NCBI GenBank assembly: GCA_034440575.1
Contig: JAOTOL010001569.1
Span: 1,455,001-1,519,000 of the forward strand
Direction of reading: 5' to 3'
From: Imbricaverruca yamaguchii
Lineage: Eukaryota; Arthropoda; Thecostraca; Neoverrucidae
Length of the DNA: 64,000 bases
Below, in pieces: positions 9,170 to 19,400 of the stretch. The notes under the pieces were generated by a model that worked only from the letters and a program-made list of their open reading frames with translations, did no database searches and had not been told where the DNA came from. The number at the start of each line of letters is the position of its first letter. The first letter of the stretch is position 1. The translations under genes were made by a program, and so were the position numbers.

Positions 9170-12100
9170 GTGGGCCGCCACCGGTGGCGATGCGAGCCTC
9201 GCCTGTGAACGTTGCCCAGGGGAGGCTCGTGCCTACATGTGGCCCCGGGAGAGACTCGCTCCTTCATGTGGCCCTGGGAGAGACTCGACCCTACATGTGG
9301 CCCCGGGAGAGACTCGTCCCTACATGTGACCCTGGGAGAGACTCGTCCCTACATGTGGCCCTGGGAGAGACTCGTCCCCACATGTAACCCTGGGAGAGAC
9401 TCGTCCCTACATGTGGCCCCGGGAGAGACTCGTCCCTACATGTGACCCTGGAGAGACTCGACCCTACATGTGGCCCTGGAGAGACTCGACCCTACATGTG
9501 GCCCCGGGAGAGACTCGTCCCTACATGTAACCCTGGGAGAGACTCGTCCCTACATGTGACCCTGGAGAGACTCGACCCTACATGTGGCCTTGTGGGAGAG
9601 TCTCGACCCTACATACGGTCACGGCAGGCTCGTGGGCACATGTGAACCTGGGACAGGGTGTAAAATAATTGCCTTGTCCTGGATTTTTTTTCGTAAAAAT
9701 TGTCATGGGATGGGTGGAATTATCGAATAATGCAATTATAGAAGAAGTCCATCCATTCCTCGTAATCATAATAGAATTATGATTTCATTTTCCCCGTCCA
9801 AAGAAAAATGGTGTTGTTCGACAATGAACACAAAATTATTGCGCTTTGATAAAAGAAAGCCCAAAACTCGCTTGGAGGTATGAAAAGGAAGTTCAGTTTT
9901 TGGAAACAAAATTGATATTACCCAATCCAAATCCGCCAAATTCGAATACCCCAAAATTTTCATCCAGAGGATGTGTGTTTCTGTATGCCAGATGTGGATG
10001 TAGCGGATACATGAGTGCATAGGCAGCACGAAGGTAGCAATTACGGTTAGATCCCGGCTATGCTTGTGCGAAAAAAAAAAAATTAAAAAAAGAAAAAAAA
10101 ATTTGAGTTGATAAGTGGTGAATGAATGAGCCAACAAGAAGTGATAGTAAGAATGTTTCCCTTTCTTCCCCCTCCCCTTGCCTGATGTGCCCTCAGATCC
10201 TCCGTGAGGCTGGTGTGACATTGTCTGGTATACAGCCAGGTTATCTCTAAGGAGGATGTGACCTTGCCCGATGTGCCATGAAATGCACCGTGAAGCGGAT
10301 GTGATGTTGCCCGATGTGCCATCAGGTTCTCGCCAAGGAGGGCGTAACCTCGGCGCTGGTAGCCCTTGCTAAGACGGAGAGTCAAAACAGCCGCGAACTA
10401 ATTTCCAGGTAAGTCCTGTGATCAGAACTTCTGTCCAATAATTGTAGCATGCTCTGCCGTTGGCCGACTATCGGGGTCATGCGCTCGGTAAGTTCTGAGT
10501 CCGGTGAGTAAGGCGAGTCCTAAGTCCGACAATTATGGTTAGATCCCATGCCCATGACGATGTGTACCCATTGTTGCAGATGGGACAATTTGCCATCATA
10601 ACTGGTACACAAACTTGTTTAAGTTGTTGTGGTACAGTAGCCATTTTCAGGCAGGTCATATGCAGGGTGGAAGGTGTTTTTTTTTCTTGCATGGTTTAAG
10701 CCGGTTTTGCATCGACCTTGGCCATAAAATTGTACCAAAAGCAATATACATCCTGAAATGCGGTGGCTATGCTTGTGCCGTCGCAATGATATGAAACACT
10801 TTAAAATCAGGAAAAATTAATGTGCAGTTGATACAGTGGCTGAATGATTGCCAGTCAACAGGTCAGTGATAGTCAGTCAGCAAGTCAGTGAAAATCAGTC
10901 AGTAAGTCGGTCGGGAGTGACAGCCAGTCAGCAATAAGTATTTAAATATAATTTTTAGTTACGTGATGTTGACCTCCATTTGCTTCGGTGTAAGATGTTG
11001 ATATCGCTGCACGCAGGGTATCAATAAGTTCGCCACGTGATTTATATAGATATCGTGCAAGTAGCATGACTTAATAGTTTGACAAGAGTATGTGACATAT
11101 CTTTTTAAGTTCATTTCTTCCAACGTTCATAACTTCAAAAATGAATATATAGCTTCCAAAATTGGAATGTAACTTCCAAAAATTAGAAGTTAACGTCAAG
11201 AACATCCCGGACGGTAAATGTTCATGTATTTCAAGGTTCATATCTTCCAAAGTTCATAATTTCCAACTTAGACGTTGACCTCCAAAACTTGGAATTCAAT
11301 TTCCAAAACAGCCAGGATGGAAAACTAACCTAATCTAACTTGACATTCTAAATTTTGGAAGTGAGGCACGTTGGAAGATAGCGTCTTTGGAAAATATGAA
11401 TGCTCTTTGATAATTGCACCTTGTTAGCTTTCAGTCAATGTTTCTATGCAGTCAATGTTTATGTGCAGTCAAAGTTTCTACAGCATGCAAGGATCGTCTT
11501 CGAAATGGCGGTGCTCGCACTCGTGACGCCGACGGATTGGCAGGGTCTTCAACGCGCTGTGCGGCTGCCAACAACTGCGGGGGCTGGTGGTTCAACAAGG
11601 CGGCGCGCGCGCACTCATCGGCCTGGCGCTCGAGGGCACCGCCAAGGGCAAGAAGCAGGCGGCCCAGGCGCTCAGTCGCATCGCCATCACAATCAACCCG
11701 GCGACCGCGTTCCCCGGACAGCGGGTCAGTGGGCGGCCGCCGTACAGCGTGTTGTGTCGCACAGTGTTAATATGGTGGCTTTTCGTTGGGTGTGAGATGT
11801 GGAAGCGAAAACAGGATGTCGAAATTCGTCACGAAAATGGTGTCATTTAAAATGAATTTGTTGCCCGTGAAACTCAATTTTGAGGCCCATGGCACACTTA
11901 CAAGTTGGCCTTCTTTGCTTGTTTTGACACTCCAATTGAAGGAGTTTCATACTGGCGACAACCATAATAAGATGCGTGCTAAAAACTAGCATTGTGCAAC
12001 AGACCACATCGCAGGTTGTTCTGTACCTTGAATTTTGTTTTGAGATGTTACGGTCAGCATAAGCATGCTACTTATTAACAATTATGTTTCTAAAAATGAT

Positions 12101-13375
12101 GAATGAAAACCTCAGGAGCACATCAAGAAGCACGATGGCCGATACTTCTTTCGATAGGATGTCGAATGAGTGTTCGATAAGTGGTATATTCCGCCGTATT
12201 TCACGAATAATTTATCGTTGATGTCACGCCCCGTGACGGCTGCGAGGGGTCAAGTGGTGCCAGTTCAGTAGTGTCGAGTGGAGCCAGTTCAGTAGTGTCG
12301 AGTGGCGCCAGTTCAGTAGTGTCGAGTGGCGCCAGTTCAGTAGTGTCGAGTGGTGCCAGTTCAGTAGTGTCGAGTGGAACCAGTTCAGTAGTGTCAGTTC
12401 CAGTTCATTGTCGGAGTGGTTCCAGTTCAGTAGTCGAGATGGTGCCAGTTCAGTAGTGTCGAGTGGTGCCAGTTCAGTAGTGTAGCGTGGTGCCAGTTCA
12501 TTAGTGTAGAGTCCCTACCAGTTCATTGTTGTGGAGTTGGACCAGTTCATTGACGTAGAGTGGGGGCACTTCAGTGATGTATGGTGAGACCTTCAGTGTG
12601 GTAAAGTCGGACCAGTTCATTCGTGTAGAATGGACAGGGGCCGATCAAGAAGCCTGGCTTTAATAGCTAACATTCATTGGTTTTATAGGGCAATATTTAC
12701 ACCATAAAATGTTCTAAAATTTGTATAAACTATTCTATTTGTATTGTCTGTTGCGAAAACGTTCTTTTAGTGCGGAGTATCTGGAAAATCGGCCTCTTTG
12801 GCGAGGGTGGGCATGGCCCCTTTGCTCACTGCATCCGCCTCTGAGAGTCGGGCCAGTTCGGTGTCGGAATTGTGTGACATGGCAACGTGACTTCTAACCG
12901 CTTCATTAACTGCACAAGTGCGTCATCCAGTTCGCCATCGGCGCCGACCGTCATCTCCGGTGGTGAGTCCGCCCCTGGTGACCGTCATCTCTGGTGGTGA
13001 GTCCGCCCCTGCATCTTGGTGTGGAACTGTGCCGGCTGTCGATGGCGCCCACGGCGTCTCCATCCCCACCACGAGTCAGTTTGGAAGGTCCCTTTCTGTC
13101 ATCGTGGGACCGTGGAAGGCGCTGGCCCTCCCTCGTTGTGGGAGATGCAGTCTTTGCCTTCCTGCCCTGCAGTGTGGAAGTTGCTGACTGCGCATCTGTC
13201 GGTAGGCGTGTGAAGTAATCCGGCCCCTGCTGGCGATGCTCCACCCCGAATGTACTGCGCTGGAGAACTTCGAGGCCCTGATGGCGCTGTGCAATCTAGC
13301 TGGCATGAGCGGAACTGTTCGGCAAAGGTACGTTGTACTGCTCTCCCCTCCCAAAAATATTGTGGATGGAAGGTG

Positions 13376-13423
<48 letters not shown>

Positions 13424-16400
13424 ATATATATATATATATATATATATGGGTGTATATATAATACTAATAATAGTAGTAATGATGATGATAGTGAAAATAA
13501 TGATAATAACAATAACAACAACACTGCCTGCATCCATTCAACAGTCTGATCTGTGCGCAGGCCAGATGTGTGGTTCCATGTGCACCCACAAACATTTAGT
13601 GATACCTCTTCCCACGACGTTCCCAAAATTTGTGAGTCATCCAAGTACTCCAAAGCCAAAAGGTCGCGGGTCAAAATCCCGCAACTGGAGGCGTGGCCGA
13701 ATTCGTCCTTGACCAATGGGCATGAGAGAGGCGACGCTACAAGGTCTGACGGTTGAATGCGCCGTGAAGTAACGCCGGTTAGCGCTGGGTTCGTTTTGGA
13801 GTCGTTTCTGGATACGATTGGGCTAATGCATGTTTTCGTATTAATGTACGCCTGTTAATGGCATGCATTAATGTGTACTAACGTATGTATGTATGTAAAA
13901 CGCTGTCCTAGCACCTGATGATCTCGCTGTCGGCGCTTTTCTGCATGCTCATTATGGGTCCATCCATTCTGATTTTCTGCTAGAAATGCACATGCAAGGC
14001 AAATGGTGAAGGACCTGCATGAGTGACTATTTTAGTCGTGTCTGTGCACCCATTAACTCTACCTAGTACCACTGACGTTTAGCCCAGAGCCGTGACAATT
14101 TGAACACTAAATATGGGGTGTTTACGCCCCAACCGGCTCCTGGCCGTATTTTTCAAGCCGAAAGCATCGGTAGTTTTCAGTAGACTTAATTTCGATGTGG
14201 TGGCTGCTCAGTTGTCGTGTCCTGATACGGTGGTCTGAATCGACTAGAAGACTAGCTTTGAGTGTGTATCTCAGGGCTCATGTGGCTGCTCTGATGCAGC
14301 TCTTTAAATTACTTGTAATTTTGTGCTCACTGTCGGTGAAATGGTAGCGAAGAAGGTGCCGCTGTATTCAATTATGGATCGAACTATTGCCTTGTAGTCT
14401 CGGTATTGTTGTTATATTTCTGCCCGAGTCTGTGCCTGGTAGTGCACGGAGTAGGCTGGGGAGCCTCGCGCATCTCTTCGCGAGAGGTCATCAGATGTGT
14501 GTTGAAACTAAGTTTCTGATCCAAATGTATTGATAAGAATCTAAGCCTTTTCATTTGTTCAGTGGTGTTGTCATCGATGCGAATAAAGTTGTGGGTGTGT
14601 GGTGGAGACGGCCAAACGTGACTGGCTGAATTTTCCGCAGGCAGAGTGAAGCCCAAAGTTTTGCACCAGTGTTTTGTAGTCTAGCGCTGTTTGAATGGTA
14701 TGCTCGGCTTTTAGAAAGCACTGTGCTGTCGTCCAAATGGCTGTGTCGTCCTCGAAAGGTGGATATTGTAGTGATTTGTCAGTGTAATCTGCAAGTATGT
14801 CGTTAATAATGATGATGAGTGTATCAGCGAAAGCACGCTCCCCGTGCTAGGCCCCATTCTTGAGGTGTACTGTTTCATGTGACGCTTCCTCATCGGACCT
14901 TCAGGGCCCTAAGGGTCCTCAGAGACCTTAATGGTCTCTGAGGAAGTTGAGCAAGTAGTGTGCCATGTGTCCGCGTAGGTCTAGCTTGTGGAGATTGTGT
15001 GTCAGTGCGAGTTTGTGTACTCGGCCGGTTGCGACAGTATGTCATGACTCGTGCACCAGTGAAATACGGCATTGTTGCAATTTGTATGTAGCAGCCAGAG
15101 CATCTTAGCATGCGCCACGCTGGGGGGGGGCTCTCACATAACGCGCCCCAGAGGGTGTGGGAGCGGATTCTGCGCCCTACGAGCTGGGAAACTACCGAAG
15201 TTTTATAACTTCAGTAGTTTCCCAATTTGTAGGGCGTGTGTCCCAGTCCCAGTTGTTTATATATATAAAAAAGGAAGGTAGATAACAGCTGTGGCGAACT
15301 CCCTGCAGTATAAATTCCACGACCCTAGGTGAATGTCTTTAGGGTCAAATGAGGTTGAGATCGATCAGCACATCGCACCGACGAAACTGTGTGGCCTTGA
15401 ATGCTGGACGCTGGGCCACTGATTGGTGGAATGTGTACCCTCACAGTCGCTATATTTTCACAGGGATTTATTTCATGGGCGCTACATGTCCAATGGAGTC
15501 GATGCGCTCTAAAGCCAAAATGACCTAACCTAACCAAGGGATTTCAGAAGTTGTGTTTGTATAGGATGCACTTGTCCATGTTTAACAAAGTCAAAAAAAC
15601 ATTGCAATATGCCTGCCCGTGTGTGATATTGTAAAATGGAGGGTGTGGGCGACGAACTATTTTTTTCGTGGGAAACGAACTATTTCGAGACATCGTGTTA
15701 TGTCGAGCATCTGCGCGTTGGTGTTCGCTTAACCATGAATAATTACAGCCGATTGGGCTGTAAATACTGCAATATCCAGAATTCACTAGCATGCCAACTG
15801 GCGACAACAGCGACGGATCACCTCCGTCCGACAGGACCATCATGTGGACGAGTAGTCTAGGTGTAAGTTACTCGTCTCACAATCGAAAGGCTGTGGGTTC
15901 GCGTCTCACCTGTCGCTACTCTTCGCCGGCGACCGGTCGGCGCGAGAGGCTGGCGACGCCGCATGACTCAACGGTCGACGTGTCGTAAAGCCAACAACCG
16001 ACCAACCGACAGGATCATCCAGGAGCGCGGCATCCCCAGCATCGAGTCGTACATGTACGAGGAGCACGAGATGCTGCGGCGCGCCGCCGTCCAGTGCATC
16101 TGCAACCTGGCGTCGGCGCCAGAGTACGTCCGACTGATGGAGGGCGACAACGACCGCGTCAAGCTGCTGGTGCTGCTGCTGGCCGAGGAGGACGCCGACA
16201 CCAGTCAGGCGGCCGCCGGCTCGCTGGCCATGGCCACCTCGGTCAGCGTCGGCGTCTGCAAAAAGGTATGGCCGTGGCCACCTCCGTCAACGTCGGCGTC
16301 TGCAAAAAGGTACGGTCGTGGCCACCTCCGTCAGCGTCGGCGTCTGCAAAAAGGTACGGCCGTGGCCACCTCGGTCAGCGTCGGCGTCTGCAAAAAGGTA

Positions 16401-19400
16401 CGGTCGTGGCCACCTCCGTCAGCGTCGGCGTCTGCAAAAAGGTACGGCCGTGGCCACCTCGGTCAGCGTCGGCGTCTGCAAAAAGGTACGGCCGTGGCCA
16501 CCTCCGTCAGCGTCGGCGTCTGCAAAAAGGTACGGCCGTGGCCACCTCGGTCAGCGTCGGCGTCTGCAAAAAGGTACGGCCGTGGCCACCTCCGTCAGCG
16601 TCGGCGTCTGCAAAAAGGTACGGCCGTGACACCTTGGTTAGTGCCAGCATATGCGCAAATGTGCGTCCATTCGTGATGGGTAGTTTTTCGGAATCCCATC
16701 CCCGAATTGTGTGATATTTGTCAAAATTTGCAATCGAAAAAAAAATGTGAACACTGTTAATATTGGGCCAAATTTGAACAGTCATGGCCCTCAACCTGTA
16801 GGCGACATCTAAAAACTCGTAGGTTTATCGTAGTCATTTTGTCATAAAACAATCCCCCACTGCCCATTTACGCATTACCCATTGGCATGTTTCCACCAAT
16901 CCAATTGAAGAATTGACGGTATCTCTCTATTTTCATATGGTAAATTAATGGAATAGAGGCAACACATTGCATAACAAGATAGCAAGAAGCATTTCCAGCT
17001 TCCTGATCAGTTCAAAATGTCAGGCATCCAGCCAACAACATGCAACTATTCAACGTTTTGGCTGAGTCATATTGATTTGGGGATGGCACTCTCCATGCAA
17101 CACCCATCAGGTTAAGGTTCGCAAGAATCCCGGACCACGGCCCACCTGTTCCAAGTTTCGATCAGTTCAGCGGAGTTTCAGAACTGTAAAAGAAATGTCG
17201 ACAAAATTGGTGTTAGGTACGTATTGCATGTTTACATTAGATGGGTTACATCTGAGCAAGAGAGGAGTGGAATTGTTCAGCAATATGTATGAGGAGGCTC
17301 TCAGTAGAAAACGGGGAAACTATGCAGGTCATCGGAAGGGATGTGGCTCATAAAGAGAGAAGTATCGCAAGCAAGGGAAGGAATAGTTTATCATGTTTTT
17401 ATGTGAATGCCAGAAGCGTTAAGAACAAAATTGTGGAACTGCATGCATAGATTTTGTCTGAAAGCTATATTTGGTATGTATAACAGAGGCATGGGTTAAT
17501 GAAAGTATTTTCGGAGACAACTTGCAAGAATTTGATTTGACAGGCTACAACACGCATGCTTAGCAAAGGAAGGCAAGGATAGAAGGTATACTCTTGTATG
17601 TCAGGCAAGTACTGAAATGTCATTCCATAGAGGACGATGATATATATTTCGGGATCTTAGTAGTGTGCTAAAGCTTCAGCAGTTGCCCTAGGTATAATTT
17701 TCGGGCGGTCTATGGAATATTCTGAAGAGCCTAAAGAATGGACAAATGCAAACGTAATGCCCATTCTCCAAGAGGGAAATATGAGTGTGTAAGAAAATAC
17801 AGGCCATTCAGTTTGACCTAAATAGTTTGCAAGATACTAGAAAGTCTGGCTAAGCAGAACGTTCAGATTCATCTTGATAGGCACAACCTTTTAAGGGACA
17901 CTTAACATGGATTTCGATCTCGAAGGTCTTGTTCGACTAACCTATTGGAATTGTACTTGTTGTTCATGGAGTGTGTTACTAAAGAAGTATACAACCAAAT
18001 CAGGATTGATTTTGTGTCCTTGGACTTTAGCAAAGCTTTTAATAAAATTCCACATGGGAGGCCAATTCATCAACTACAGCAACATGGGATTGTTGGAAAA
18101 GTAATAGGTTGGATTGAAGCATGGTTGAGGGGAAGGAAACAAAGGGTAGCGTTAAATGGACGTGAATCTGGTTGGAAGTGTGTTCTAAGTGGAGTACCAC
18201 AGGGCTCTGTTCTATATATACAATGGGAGGGAGGGAACTGGATGTTATTGAAGAGGAAAGAGACTTAATTGTGTTGGTTTCAAAAGATCTTAAAGCAGAA
18301 AAGCAATGTATCTCAGCCAAGAAACATAGCACTCGGAATGATGTGGCTCATTAATAGAAACATGAGATGCAACGGCAAGGAAGTCATTAAAAAAAAATAC
18401 TGTACTTAGCATGTGTGCGACCTCACTTGGAATATTCTGTACAAGCATGGAGCCCCTTAGAAGATATAAATATGTTAGAAAGAGTGCAGCAGAAAGCAAC
18501 CAGACTCATCCGTGTAATAGGTAGCTTAGAATGTGGATAAAGGCTTGTGGCGCTAGTACTCACTCAAGTAAAGGAGATTAATGAGGACATGATTGAAATG
18601 TACAAAATTGTTAAAGGGCCAGATCAGGTCAATTTGAATGGCGCTCTTCAGTTTTAGAGAATCGCATAGAGGTCATCAATTCGGATTACACAAGTTGAGG
18701 TGTAGGACAGTTAAGCGACAACAGGTTCTCAGTCAATTGGTTGTTGATCAGTGGAATAGGCTGCCTTCTGATGTGGGAAGTTATTCATTGAATGTATTTA
18801 AAAGTTTAGTGGACAATTCTTTTAGACAGGAAAATCTTGTTTATGAGTTCTGATGGTGGTGGACGGGGTGAGATTTGTGCTGGGTGGGTGTGCACGGCAC
18901 AGATACCTTCAAGCGGGCATGGATGCGGTTTGCAAGTTGTTGATAGAGCATTCAGTCCACATGTGTTGAGGGGATCAGGGGAATAGGGCTGGGTAGCTAG
19001 GGTAGGGTTGTTAGGTGTGTGAGATGTTGGTGGATGGTTTCTTAAGAATGTGGCGATGGTTGAGCTGGGCCTTTTTACCGGGCTTAGGGTATCTTCCATT
19101 TACAGACTTAACTGGATGGGCCCTTGTGGCTCTTATTATGTCTAGGCATTTTATGATTTTATGACTGCGTAACTTAACGTATTGGTTCACCCGGTCACAC
19201 CTCGCCACTAATACTGTCAAGGGTCTCTGACCTGCATGGCGAGATTCCTCAACGAGACGTGCGCCCACCGGCTACCAATAATGCATTCTGTGAAAGTTGT
19301 CCTTGGCAGTCGGGAAGGCCATATGGACGGCGGAAACGGGGTGTAGTCACGTTTCGACAGACGCAAAAGGAACTTTTCAACAGAAAATCCTGGTTGCGCC

